64,000 nt of DNA. Source: Flavobacteriales bacterium UBA7666 (GTDB lineage Bacteria > Bacteroidota > Bacteroidia > Flavobacteriales_D > Crocinitomicaceae). The translations under genes were made by a program, and so were the position numbers. Of the stretch, positions 34,819-44,435 are shown piece after piece. Each line of letters starts with the position of its first letter. The first letter of the stretch is position 1. The stretch lies in contig DLHO01000028.1 in the NCBI GenBank assembly GCA_002483265.1, positions 62,001-126,000 on the forward strand, in the 5' to 3' direction. Below the pieces are notes generated by a model. The model had not been told where the DNA came from. It searched no databases and saw only the letters and a program-made list of their open reading frames with translations.

Positions 34819-37171
34819 TGTTATTGAATGTTAGAATAATGGTGTAAACTCCTTGTGCCACTTCACGAATATCGAATATTTTATCCGAAGAATCAAATAC
34901 CCTCACTTCCGATCCGTATGAATCCATCAAAATCACTCGATTGGGTTCTTCGCTTGCCACAATCTGAAAAAAATCGGTTACCGGATTCGGATAGGCAATA
35001 AGCTCTTCAGAATTTGTTACATCCAATCGGGAAGCTTGATTTGCTTGTGCGAGTTCTCCCAACTCTGAAACAGTTGGCATCTTCACAGGTAAACTATGAT
35101 CCTTTCCGCTTGCTACAGGTGCAACAAAGCTTCCAATCTGATTTTCCAAACTACAAGTTTGACAGGAATTATTTACAGCGATTGAATAAGGTGTGTTTGA
35201 CGACGTAAAATCATTTCCACAGGTGATCTTTCCAACTTCAATGGTAATCCCATCGGGCAGATCATTCGGGTCGTAAATTCCTTCATCTAATTGCACATAT
35301 TCCAAAGCTTTTAATGTAACCGGAGTATTCCCATAAATATTCCCACTCACTTTCAGGTTTTCAAAAGCTCCAATCATCAATCCTTCTCCCGAATACACCA
35401 TCATGTCCGTATAATCGTCGGTATTAATGTCGTAATCCACTACCCGATTAATCAAATCGTGGTACAAGGGTTTATCCCCGTCATTATTCGCATAAATCAA
35501 ATTATACAAGAGCATATAATCAACTCCGGAAAACCAGCCTTCGGTAATCATGGTATCCGTGCCATCTGTTGTAAATCCATCATCCCATACATTGTGTTCA
35601 TTATCAAAAACAAAAGGAACATTCCAATAATAAGGAATTCCATCCGGGTCTTGAACAGCAGAATATGCAGTGTCTGTTCCTCCGATGCGCGGATTAATAA
35701 TACTCGTATAGCCAAAATTATGAGGCCCGACACATGGTGCTGCCTCTAACATGAGATTGGCATAATCATAGGCATGTTGTTTTCGTTCCTCGTCATTTTC
35801 GTTTTGAGGATCCCAACCCCAGAAATAATCATACAACGGAACGTACAAACCATCAACATGGTTATCTGCACTTTTATTGGCAATGAAACGGTGTATTGGT
35901 ACAAAAGTTGACCCGCTATTGGAAATAACATTCAGGATCAATGCCATTTTTGCATTCACAAAATCATTGTAGCCGTTTAAACCTAAATTCCAGACAGTGG
36001 CAGAAGAAGAATTATAGCTCAATGTAGCATAATTCCCTGAGTTTATCCCCAGATCGTTTGCTGTTGTAAATAAAGGAATAGATACTATCTGCATAGGGGT
36101 CATGTAAATATAAGGTGCTCCCCCGATTGAGACTTGTTTGTGACGCGGATTTTCAATCTGCCAGAACTGCGCTCCAATGGCACCTAATGCATCCGCCCAA
36201 TGGGGAAGTATTGAAACCTGACTAGGGCCAACAATGGTTGTACCACTAAAGTAACCTGCCATTCGTCCGATGATATTGGTACTATGGCGCTGTGCTTCTT
36301 CATAAAAATTCATGGTAGCATCTGTTGTGCCATCCTTGTCTTTGTCTATAGAATAAGTTGTATTCGGAATGCTTTTGATAATGGTGAAAAAACCAAGTAA
36401 TAGTCGAATTGCCTGATCCTGACTTTCTTCTCCATAACCATACACTTCTTCGTCATATCCTTTTTGATAATTAACTACAGGATTCTGAGGAACATTTATA
36501 TTTGGAGGATCTGTTGACACACCATCGTCACCATTAGGACCGATCCCCCACAAACTCGAATAATCACTTTGACTATAGGTAAGTAATCCATAATCTATAC
36601 CTGTTTTATTATTCGTCAGCGAATAATAATTAGAAGTGAACTGATTATTGCCATCAATATCAGGGTCCGTATTTAAGAATCTTGGAGGTACGTCATCCCG
36701 GAAAAAATATCCGTTCACATCTGGAGGAAGTGCCTCATCTCCTGCACGGAACACATCATCATTATTACCACTAACGGCAGAATAAAAGGTTTCTGAATTG
36801 TAGTCTACACGCTCAAAAGCCTTAATAGCATAATACAATTCCCGCTCATTATTTTTCAAGTCTTCCCATCTTCCTTTGTCTTGCAAAATTTTATGTTCTA
36901 AGGCAAGCATCGTTAAGTAATAGCCGTGCATAATCATCACATCTCCCCATACCATAAATTGCCCACGATATTTGTTCCTGGTATCTGCAACTAAACTTTG
37001 TCCGTCTCCTTCCCCCATAACCATAAAGTCATTTCTTAGACGCCAGCGGTAGAACCAATATTTGGCATGCCATCCTTGCATATTGGGGCTTGTACTTTGA
37101 CCAAAACTGATCGTTGGTGCAATCAAGGAGAAAAGAATCACTCCTAAAATTGCCAGTGCACTATTTCTCAT
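34784..37171 (-). CDS. Large T9SS type A cargo protein, function unknown
   Basis: This 795-residue protein has a signal peptide (1-25, ending SFGQ). The mature protein is rich in Trp and Tyr, with helical segments such as GQFMVWGDVMIMHGYYLTMLALEHKIL and NERELYYAIKAFERVDY that look like an alpha-barrel of the kind seen in glycoside-processing enzymes. That is only an impression. The C-terminus (about 725-795, LIAYPNPVTDFFQIV to IQVVKL) is a T9SS sorting domain. Start and upstream stop share one base (TAATG), so it is translationally coupled to the tail-fibre-like gene. Confidence 0.8.
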   Translation of the reverse strand: MRNSALAILGVILFSLIAPTISFGQSTSPNMQGWHAKYWFYRWRLRNDFMVMGEGDGQSLVADTRNKYRGQFMVWGDVMIMHGYYLTMLALEHKILQDKGRWEDLKNNERELYYAIKAFERVDYNSETFYSAVSGNNDDVFRAGDEALPPDVNGYFFRDDVPPRFLNTDPDIDGNNQFTSNYYSLTNNKTGIDYGLLTYSQSDYSSLWGIGPNGDDGVSTDPPNINVPQNPVVNYQKGYDEEVYGYGEESQDQAIRLLLGFFTIIKSIPNTTYSIDKDKDGTTDATMNFYEEAQRHSTNIIGRMAGYFSGTTIVGPSQVSILPHWADALGAIGAQFWQIENPRHKQVSIGGAPYIYMTPMQIVSIPLFTTANDLGINSGNYATLSYNSSSATVWNLGLNGYNDFVNAKMALILNVISNSGSTFVPIHRFIANKSADNHVDGLYVPLYDYFWGWDPQNENDEERKQHAYDYANLMLEAAPCVGPHNFGYTSIINPRIGGTDTAYSAVQDPDGIPYYWNVPFVFDNEHNVWDDGFTTDGTDTMITEGWFSGVDYMLLYNLIYANNDGDKPLYHDLINRVVDYDINTDDYTDMMVYSGEGLMIGAFENLKVSGNIYGNTPVTLKALEYVQLDEGIYDPNDLPDGITIEVGKITCGNDFTSSNTPYSIAVNNSCQTCSLENQIGSFVAPVASGKDHSLPVKMPTVSELGELAQANQASRLDVTNSEELIAYPNPVTDFFQIVASEEPNRVILMDSYGSEVRVFDSSDKIFDIREVAQGVYTIILTFNNNETKHIQVVKL

Positions 37172-38307
37172 TATTTCTGCTCTTTTAAAGTTTGTAATTC
37201 TGCTTTCATTTTTTCCAATTCCTTGTTTTGCTGAATCAGGTACAAAGTCAATTCTTCAATCTTCTCCATCATTTTCACATTCATTTCAGCCAGATCAATC
37301 CCCTCTTCTTTCATAACCTTTTCAGATGGAATAGATGGCAGGTGTTTGTGTTCTTTCAAGAAACTTTCCACGTCAGCCAATGGCATCAATTTGTAATCCG
37401 GTTCAAAGACATAATCTGCCCAAACATCGGCATCTACTTTTATTTTCCGCGCTCTGGTTAGTCCACTTGCTTCAACAACAAATGTTTTTCTGGTGTTGTT
37501 ACTGATTGAGAACATTCCGTCGGTTCCCAAATGAAGCGTATTTGTAACTCCATTGTCGATGTCCATTGCACCATCCGCTTTTAGAGCAAAAGGAGTTCTG
37601 CCGGTAGCTGTATTTACAACTTCCATGATTTTGGTGTCTGCATTATCGTATTCAAAGTAGATCAAACGTTGGTAAGGTTTTACATTACCTACCGTACTTG
37701 CCTGGATTGCAGCCGTGCGATTAGTATTTGCAATAAAACATTTGGAAAAGGGGTTCAGATCCGCTCCAACCGAAAGTGAACCATTCGCCCAAATATGTGA
37801 GTAAGCTTTAATATCTCCAATCACATCCAAATTTCGTGATGGTGTGGTTGTTCCGATCCCAACTTTCACTTCCGGGCATTCGCTGAACAATTTGTTTGGC
37901 CCATTTGCCCATGTTGGACTTTGAACAACTCCGCCAACTGCGGAACAGTGCTTGGAATACAGAATCCGGTTCAACTCGGTAACACTTGATTTTTCGGTTA
38001 ATCCTTCCGAATTGGTGAATAGAATGTATTCCTCATTAATAGTGCTTAGTACCGGAATATTGGGAAGGTATAGGTTTCCTTCTACTTTTAAATCTTCACC
38101 GACCCGCGCACTGGATGCCATGTTTACGGAGTCGCTCACCACAAGTGTTGAATCGATGCGGACTCTTCCCGAAACCTGAAGCCTTTCGGTTGGTGTAGTG
38201 GTTCCAATTCCAATGTTTCCTTGCTCTGAAATGGTGTTTTCTTGTGAGAATGATCGGGTGGTGATCAGTAAAACTGTCAATGACAGGAAATAAGTGATTC
38301 TTTTCAT
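37171..38307 (-). CDS. Tail-fibre-domain-like secreted protein
   Basis: This 378-residue protein has a signal peptide (1-21, ending SFSQ), two NIGIGTTTPTERLQVSG / VGIGTTTPSRNLDVIGD repeats typical of trimeric fibre-like proteins, and a C-terminal region YKLMPLADVESFLKEHKHLPSIPS followed by a coiled coil (about 335-378). This arrangement resembles S74-type tail-fibre chaperone proteins without the full catalytic domain. It is the first gene of a five-gene operon. Confidence 0.8.
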   Translation of the reverse strand: MKRITYFLSLTVLLITTRSFSQENTISEQGNIGIGTTTPTERLQVSGRVRIDSTLVVSDSVNMASSARVGEDLKVEGNLYLPNIPVLSTINEEYILFTNSEGLTEKSSVTELNRILYSKHCSAVGGVVQSPTWANGPNKLFSECPEVKVGIGTTTPSRNLDVIGDIKAYSHIWANGSLSVGADLNPFSKCFIANTNRTAAIQASTVGNVKPYQRLIYFEYDNADTKIMEVVNTATGRTPFALKADGAMDIDNGVTNTLHLGTDGMFSISNNTRKTFVVEASGLTRARKIKVDADVWADYVFEPDYKLMPLADVESFLKEHKHLPSIPSEKVMKEEGIDLAEMNVKMMEKIEELTLYLIQQNKELEKMKAELQTLKEQK

Positions 38308-38671
38308 GATAATGAATAATAGTTAAAGTGCCTACTCTGGATAAATCTTCACATGACACTTTTCGGCTTCCTTGTCATATCAAGTTTCGTGGTGATGAAC
38401 CGGTAATTCATCGGTATTCTATTCTCTTTTTGCTGAATGCAGATTCAGTAATGAATAGCTAGTGGATTAAATGCTACGACAAATAATGTGGTTTATTCTT
38501 TTTGTTACACTTCAATGACTCATGCACTGAAGGTAGCAAAAAACAAATGATTACACATAAATGAGTAATCATTTTTACATTTTTAAAAATACTTGTATTG
38601 ATTTGATTCATTCCAGCAAAGATAGGTTCCCACCTCGTAAAGGTTTTACGAGCTACTCACCCCAAAACAAA
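38308..38671. other. Intergenic gap before the 38307 operon
   Basis: This gap is A+T-rich with no open frame or RNA feature that I can support. It must hold the promoter of the leftward operon starting at 38307, but I find no convincing TTG/TAnnTTTG pair. Confidence 0.4.
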
Positions 38672-38703
38672 AAACCCTGACCCGCCGCAGCGAATCAGGG
38701 TTT
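38672..38703 (-). terminator. Intrinsic terminator of the SprB-repeat gene
   Basis: AACCCTGA and TCAGGGTT form an 8-pair stem with a loop containing CCGCCGCAGCG. On the minus strand it is followed by TTTTTTG. It lies just past the stop at 38720. Confidence 0.75.
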
Positions 38704-38719
38704 CTGTTACTATTAATTA

Positions 38720-41700
38720 TTAATTCAAAACTATTTTCTTCACAATGGATGATCCGTTTTCGAATTGAACGCGGGTCAAATAGGTTCCGTTCACTAGGTG
38801 TGACAGGTTTTTAGTAACCAATGTGGATCCTTCTTCCAAATTCACTTTATCAGAAAGAACTACTTTGCCGGTTAAATCGATGATGCTTACCAGTGCCGTT
38901 TCACTTTTCGAGATGTTATTTACCTGGATAGTCAGGTTATCACTTACCGGAACCGGGTACAAATCCATTGTAATGCCATCAACTCCGGTTGCTACCTCAT
39001 CCACACTTGCGGGTTCATCTAAGGTGTTTACCGTTGTATTGGTGGTGATTGGTGCATTGTAATCAAAATAGATGTTTGCCGTATTGGTAAACTCAGTTCC
39101 TTCTACAGCTGTTGTTTTGCGCTGAATACTGTACTGAACCAATGCGGAACTCAATGCATCTCCATATCCGCTTTTCCATGGTAAATTGATGTTTGCAAAA
39201 CGGAAGGTCACCAAGCCCGTTTCGCTCACTGTGGTGGTGTAATCGTAATCGGAATAACCGGGCTTGAACGTTGTCCAGTCAAAATCCGGATCCAGTTGAT
39301 CGGTAACAGAAATGTTTTGTGCAAAATAGGTTCCTTCGTTTTGAAAATGGATGGTATAATCGAATTCTTTTGTTTCCAATGGAACCAATCCCGTTACTCC
39401 CGTTCCTCTTGGAGTTACTTCTTTGTAATTCGGGTCATACGAACCAATAACAGTTGTTTCAAACGTATTCACATTATTCCAGGGCGAGTTGTCTAATAAC
39501 CAGTTCACAGCAATTGGAGCAGCGCTCGCTACCGTATCGTAAAAACTAACCAGGGTTCCCAATGGAATATTGGTAGGTGCATCCAGGTTGAGAATCAGAA
39601 CACTTGTGCTATTTGGAGTAAGCGAAGGGAATCCGAACTGCACACTGTATGCATACGGACTTCCAACAGGGTCTAGCTGTAAAAAGCTTGGTAAAGTTGC
39701 ATTGAGGAAAGGGATTTGATCGTCGTGCTCATACCCCAATTGAATTCCTGATTCGGTCACTGTTCCTTCGTTCCTTACAATGACTTTCTGCTGGTAGTTG
39801 TTTCCCGGAATCGGAGGAATGGTTGAATTCATTGTTACAATTTTCAGGTCGTGAAGCGCAGTTACCCCATTGGAGAAATCTACCACCGTATTGCAACCGG
39901 AAGCTGCAACTACACTCACCGAGTTTGAATTGCTTTGACAAGCTGACAAGGGATAGTATTGGTTTACCTGCTCCGAAATAGTGTAGGTTCCTGTTGGAAC
40001 TTTGAAACTGTAGTGTCCGTTTGCATCTGTAAACGTATAACCAAAACCTGAGCAGTGGATCATGATGTTCTCTACCCCGTTTTCACCTGAATCATGAATA
40101 CAATCCGCATTTGCGTCTACGTAAACATCTCCAGAGATCGTACAGTAACACGCCTGGCTGGTATTTGCATTCTGAATCCAGAAATGTTTTAAACTGCTGC
40201 ATCCGTTGGCATCTGTTACGGTTAAATAATAGTCGTCTACACCTAAATTGATTGCATTTTGTGTGGTAGTTCCATTTGAATACGAATAAACATATGGAGC
40301 TGTTCCCCCGCTGACTACCGCGTTTGCAGATCCGTCTGTATTGTAAATACAAGTTGCAGCCACTGTGGATACCCCTACATTCACCGGAGAAATTGCGCTC
40401 AATGAATTGCCTTTTGTAACCGAACAACCCACTGCATCTGTAATAACACACGAATAGAATCCAAGTACAACGCCGCTGATAGAAGTGGTTGTTGCCCCGT
40501 TACTCCACTGGTACGTAAACGGTCCGTTTGTTCCGGAAACACTTGCTGTTACTGTTCCTGTTGTATTTGGACAAACAACTGTAGATGGCTGAACAGCTGC
40601 ATTGATTGTACTTACCGGGTTGATAACAACAGCTCCGGTTCTAACACAGCCCACAGCATCTGTTACCTGGAAAGAATAGGTTCCCGGTGCAACGTTGGTA
40701 ATGGTAGGGCCGCTAACGGATGGGTTTGAAGTCCATGAATAGGTATAAGGTGCCGTACCTCCGGAAACAGACAAGGTAGCAGAACCGGTTGGTGCAGTAC
40801 ATTGACTCGGTGTATTCGTATACGAAACATTGATCGGTGTATTTGAATTGATATTCGCAAATCCTTGTCCCACACACCCATTGGCATCTGTTACAACAAC
40901 CGTGTATGAATTACCACCTGATAAATTGCTGGCTGTATTCCCCGTTTGACCATTGCTCCAGGAATATGTATAAGGATTCACACCACCTGAACCAAACGCC
41001 ATTGCACTTCCATTTGTTTGGACGCAGGTAGCATTGGTAACAGTTGTGTTCACCATGATTTGAGGGTTTTGTGAAATATACGCTCCTAAGAAGTTGGATT
41101 GACAACCTTGTGCATCTGTAATTACTAAGGGGTAATATCCCTGGCTTAAACCGGTGTTTGTTGCGTTGGTTGCCCCGTTTGCCCAGGCATAGGTATAAGG
41201 AGCCATACCGCCGGAAGCAACTGCTGTTGCTGTTCCATTCGTACAGCTTGCAGGTGTTGTGCTGATGGTTGCGGTGATATTCGATAATTGCTGAATCGTA
41301 ATTGCAGAATCAACGACCTCCAATACACAACCGGTGGTTTGATCGGTGATTAAGCAGCCATAATCTCCAACGGGAACACTGGCATTATTTCCCGAATAAG
41401 TAGTTAAGGTTTGTGTATTTGTCCAGCTATACGAAAATGGTCCGAAAGTTCCGCCTGTATAATTGGCAGTAATGGTTCCCATTGTTGCAGGGCAAAGAGG
41501 TGAAGTCCCGATTACATCAAAAGAGAATTGGGGTGTATAACTGGTTTGTGCATAAGCGCTGATACTTCCGCTGGTTGCCTCACAGTAAATGTAACTGCTC
41601 GTAGACATCCCGAAATTGGTCACCTGATCGCTTGCGGAATTTACATTCGCGTGAACAATCATGGTTCCGTTTATGTAATAGGTGTACGTTATTGGAAGTG

Positions 41701-41836
41701 GAATTCCGGTAGTGGTAACGGAATAAATCCCATCGTTATTACAAGGTGGTTGTGTTAGGGTTCCAGTAACCGTCTGGCTCATCACATTCTGGGCAATTCC
41801 GACCAGAAATAGCATGAAAAGAGTAAGGTTTTTCAT
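38720..41836 (-). CDS. T9SS cargo with SprB-type repeats
   Basis: This 1038-residue protein has a signal peptide (1-20). Six or seven repeats of about 75 residues follow (about 95-565), each with GG.APYTYSWSNG and V.DANGC motifs, as in the SprB family. An SdrD_B-like segment (about 570-640, GDVYVDANADCIHDSGENG) follows, then a conserved Bacteroidota module (about 790-940, GSYDPNYKEVTPRG, IHFQNEGTYFAQNISVTDQLD). The T9SS sorting domain is at about 965-1038 (DLYPVPVSDNLTIQV). It is a secreted adhesin-like protein. Even-spaced Cys pairs flank many repeats. Confidence 0.85.
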   Translation of the reverse strand: MKNLTLFMLFLVGIAQNVMSQTVTGTLTQPPCNNDGIYSVTTTGIPLPITYTYYINGTMIVHANVNSASDQVTNFGMSTSSYIYCEATSGSISAYAQTSYTPQFSFDVIGTSPLCPATMGTITANYTGGTFGPFSYSWTNTQTLTTYSGNNASVPVGDYGCLITDQTTGCVLEVVDSAITIQQLSNITATISTTPASCTNGTATAVASGGMAPYTYAWANGATNATNTGLSQGYYPLVITDAQGCQSNFLGAYISQNPQIMVNTTVTNATCVQTNGSAMAFGSGGVNPYTYSWSNGQTGNTASNLSGGNSYTVVVTDANGCVGQGFANINSNTPINVSYTNTPSQCTAPTGSATLSVSGGTAPYTYSWTSNPSVSGPTITNVAPGTYSFQVTDAVGCVRTGAVVINPVSTINAAVQPSTVVCPNTTGTVTASVSGTNGPFTYQWSNGATTTSISGVVLGFYSCVITDAVGCSVTKGNSLSAISPVNVGVSTVAATCIYNTDGSANAVVSGGTAPYVYSYSNGTTTQNAINLGVDDYYLTVTDANGCSSLKHFWIQNANTSQACYCTISGDVYVDANADCIHDSGENGVENIMIHCSGFGYTFTDANGHYSFKVPTGTYTISEQVNQYYPLSACQSNSNSVSVVAASGCNTVVDFSNGVTALHDLKIVTMNSTIPPIPGNNYQQKVIVRNEGTVTESGIQLGYEHDDQIPFLNATLPSFLQLDPVGSPYAYSVQFGFPSLTPNSTSVLILNLDAPTNIPLGTLVSFYDTVASAAPIAVNWLLDNSPWNNVNTFETTVIGSYDPNYKEVTPRGTGVTGLVPLETKEFDYTIHFQNEGTYFAQNISVTDQLDPDFDWTTFKPGYSDYDYTTTVSETGLVTFRFANINLPWKSGYGDALSSALVQYSIQRKTTAVEGTEFTNTANIYFDYNAPITTNTTVNTLDEPASVDEVATGVDGITMDLYPVPVSDNLTIQVNNISKSETALVSIIDLTGKVVLSDKVNLEEGSTLVTKNLSHLVNGTYLTRVQFENGSSIVKKIVLN

Positions 41837-42128
41837 AAGTAAGATATTATAATGATTTTGTCTAGTTACTCTTCATAAAAAGAGAAGTTGCCTGAGGAAG
41901 GGAATTAATTTAAACATGGGAGATTCCCCCGTTTTTCTCCAACAAGAAAGCGCGGTAGCGATTGAAGACGAAGATAACTTTGATAAAAGTTATAATCTGA
42001 GGGGGTACGCGCTGATAACGCAGAGAAATTATATACTGAGTAATGTCAGAATGAGAAATCCAATGCTGTAGAAAATGATAAAAAAGAAAAATCCTAAGTA
42101 CTCGTTAGAGGATATAGAACAAATTACA

Positions 42129-43412
42129 TTAAAAATCAAGGTTTAATTGATTGCTAATGGAGAGTTCAATTGTTGTTTCATCATATTTACCTGCCAAGTA
42201 GTCTTTTTCAAATGAAGCATCCTTTCGAACCTTTTTATCAAATAAACTTTCCAATCTTGTAATACCAAACTTGCTCTTTCCAGCAATAAAAACTTGATCT
42301 CTCCTAAACAATTTGTTAGTGGAATTTATGAATGAAGAATTATGAGAGGCAATAATAAGTTGAGCATTATAAGGGTTTTTATCCGCGGAATTAAACAATT
42401 TGATAATTGCTTTGCATAAAACTGGATGAAGCCTACTATCGAACTCATCTATTATTAATACTGTACCATTAGTCAATGTATCAATAAGTGGTCCAGCCAA
42501 TGCAAAGAATTTTCGCGTACCTAATGACTCTTCTGAATTCAAATCAAAATATTCCTCACCAACAATTTCTTTGTTTTTATCATAAATCAAATGCTTAGTA
42601 CTGATAATTACATTCTCTGGATTATTCTTAATTAAAATTTTACGTAATTCTTTAGGAAAATCTGATTTCATCAAAATTTCTTCAGTTGAAACCTTTCTTA
42701 CCCGAATTTCATTAAATCCCAAGTTTGCGCTTTGTAAAAGATTGTTAACCATAAGATGAAATTTTCTATCACCTAACATTTTCGCAGTATAATCAGTAGA
42801 ACCTAGATCATCAATGCCACTAATAAAATTAATTTCACGAATAGACTGAATAAGAGAATTGGATAGAGTGTCATTGAATTGAGCACATACAGATAAAAAC
42901 AGTGCATTTTCTCTTGTAATCTGCATTAATTTTTCATTTTCCAAATCGAATTTTTTGCCTAATTCGATATTTTGCAACCGTCTTTCGAACAACAAAAATT
43001 CCTTTGTTTTTTTTTGATAATAAAGGAATTCAGAACATACTCTTTCCGTATTTACTTCAAAGCCATATCGATACTTATGTCCATTGTCGATAAATTGAAT
43101 TTCGAAAAAACTAGGTTCATCAACAGTTTCGGTAGACAATTTAAACCTTTCAACCATTATCTCTTCACCAGAAATTGAATCTTTTGAAGAATTTAAGATA
43201 AACCCCTTAACAAAACCAATAGCCTTAAATAAATTGCTTTTACCACTTGAGTTGAATCCATAAACGACTATACTCTTAAGTAAACTAAGATCATTAATCG
43301 GTGATTGAAACAAATTGTCATTTCTATACTCTGATAATGAAGTCGCTACGAAAGAAATCGACGTAGTTTCCTTAAAAGATAAAAAATTTCGAACCGAGAA
43401 TTTCACGAGCAT
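42129..43412 (-). CDS. AAA ATPase of the COG1106 (AAA15/AAA_21) type, defence-associated
   Basis: This 427-residue protein starts MLVKFSVRNFLSFKE, the usual opening of this class. Walker A is GFNSSGKSN (52-60), a signature-like SLGTRKFFALAG lies at about 300, Walker B is VLIIDEFDSRLHP at about 322-334, and a switch His lies in IIASHNSSF. Homologues occur as single-gene or paired abortive-infection components (RloA, retron-linked ATPases, AbiL-like). The usual RloB-type partner is absent downstream. It is divergent from the cyclase/E2 operon across a very A+T-rich 454-bp gap. Confidence 0.8.
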   Translation of the reverse strand: MLVKFSVRNFLSFKETTSISFVATSLSEYRNDNLFQSPINDLSLLKSIVVYGFNSSGKSNLFKAIGFVKGFILNSSKDSISGEEIMVERFKLSTETVDEPSFFEIQFIDNGHKYRYGFEVNTERVCSEFLYYQKKTKEFLLFERRLQNIELGKKFDLENEKLMQITRENALFLSVCAQFNDTLSNSLIQSIREINFISGIDDLGSTDYTAKMLGDRKFHLMVNNLLQSANLGFNEIRVRKVSTEEILMKSDFPKELRKILIKNNPENVIISTKHLIYDKNKEIVGEEYFDLNSEESLGTRKFFALAGPLIDTLTNGTVLIIDEFDSRLHPVLCKAIIKLFNSADKNPYNAQLIIASHNSSFINSTNKLFRRDQVFIAGKSKFGITRLESLFDKKVRKDASFEKDYLAGKYDETTIELSISNQLNLDF

Positions 43413-43866
43413 TTAACAAGTATATAAGTGTTTTTTATTCGAAATTAAGAAATATATGAGGATTTTTCGATTAAAGATCAAAAAAATATTTTGACAATTG
43501 AAAACAAAATTATAAATTTGTACGAAAAACTCTCATTTTTACATAAAAAACAATTAAATATTATTAATCACCCAATAATAAGAACGTGATTTTCGAAAAT
43601 AAACTATTTAATAAAATTATAGTGACTCAGAATTGACGAATAAATTAGAAAGGCCCTGCGAGCCCGTTTAATTGAAAATCATACTATTTCTAGAGTTAAC
43701 TACAAAAATTTGAAAGATGACAATTAAAATTACTACTACTGCAGAACAAAAGATTTCATACATTATCTAAAGCCTTAAATCAATAATCTGTGGGGTACCC
43801 CGCAAAGATCCTATTTAATAATATTCAAAATGATTACAATACTGGAGAACATAAGTACCGATTCTT
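43413..43866. other. A+T-rich divergent control region of the defence island
   Basis: This region separates the ATPase gene and the cyclase operon. It is visibly richer in A+T than the flanks. It holds a plus-strand promoter (43491-43520), a minus-strand TAATTTTG (43505-43512) that could serve the ATPase gene, and a perfect GGGGTACCCC palindrome (43792-43801). The leader from the plus promoter to the first ATG would be about 340 nt, long enough to have a regulatory role. Confidence 0.5.
43491..43520 (+). promoter_or_regulatory. Promoter of the cyclase/E2 operon
   Basis: TTG (43491-43493), a 19-bp spacer and TAAATTTG (43513-43520) match the Bacteroidota consensus well. Confidence 0.5.
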
Positions 43867-44430
43867 ATGAAGAATGGTCAAACCAAAGAAAAAACAGATA
43901 TGGAAACGATCAAAAAAAATCAAAAGGTTAACAAAATGGAAAAAGAAAAAGAACGATTGAAGTTTTGTATTGATCGATATGATCATTACTATGACAGTAT
44001 TAATAATAAAAGTAATGTTTATCTAACCCTTAGTGTTTTTGTTTTTGGAGGAATATTGGGACTATACCCAACTATGATGAAAAACACCAACAATCATTTG
44101 TTCGTCAACATTCTGATGTTAATCATTTTGGGATTAGGATTAACAATAATGTTAATTACCATTCTTGCATCGCGTCCCTATTTAACAAACGAAACAGATT
44201 CAGTGTTTTTCTTTCAATCAGTAAGTAATATGGGGAAAGACAATTTTATTGATTGTTCAGAATCGATTTCTAATGAACAAGAAATTGAAGATCTACGAAT
44301 TCAAACATATCAGTTAGCGAAAGGATTGAAAGCCAAATTTTCAAAATTGCACTTGGTGGCAACTTTATTTGCTATTCAGTTTATGTTGTTCATTCCATTA
44401 ACAATCCTTGTATTAACACATTTAAAATAA
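43867..44430 (+). CDS. Membrane effector, PycTM/SLATT-like
   Basis: This 187-residue protein has a charged N-terminal helix (about 25-48, RLKFCIDRYDHYYDSINNKSN), transmembrane helices at about 51-68, 78-101 and 163-184, and a cytoplasmic segment between the second and third. The layout matches membrane effectors of cyclic-nucleotide defence systems (PycTM, formerly DUF5706, or SLATT). It lies 5 bp before the cyclase gene. The expected role is membrane damage when cyclic nucleotide is produced during infection. ATG codons at 43900 and 43936 are alternative starts. Confidence 0.7.
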   Translation: MKNGQTKEKTDMETIKKNQKVNKMEKEKERLKFCIDRYDHYYDSINNKSNVYLTLSVFVFGGILGLYPTMMKNTNNHLFVNILMLIILGLGLTIMLITILASRPYLTNETDSVFFFQSVSNMGKDNFIDCSESISNEQEIEDLRIQTYQLAKGLKAKFSKLHLVATLFAIQFMLFIPLTILVLTHLK

Positions 44431-44435
44431 TAATA

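Noticed and set aside
39729..41758. Frames of 60-119 codons across the SprB-repeat gene
   Set aside because: They repeat with the 75-residue repeat period of the real gene and have no independent features.
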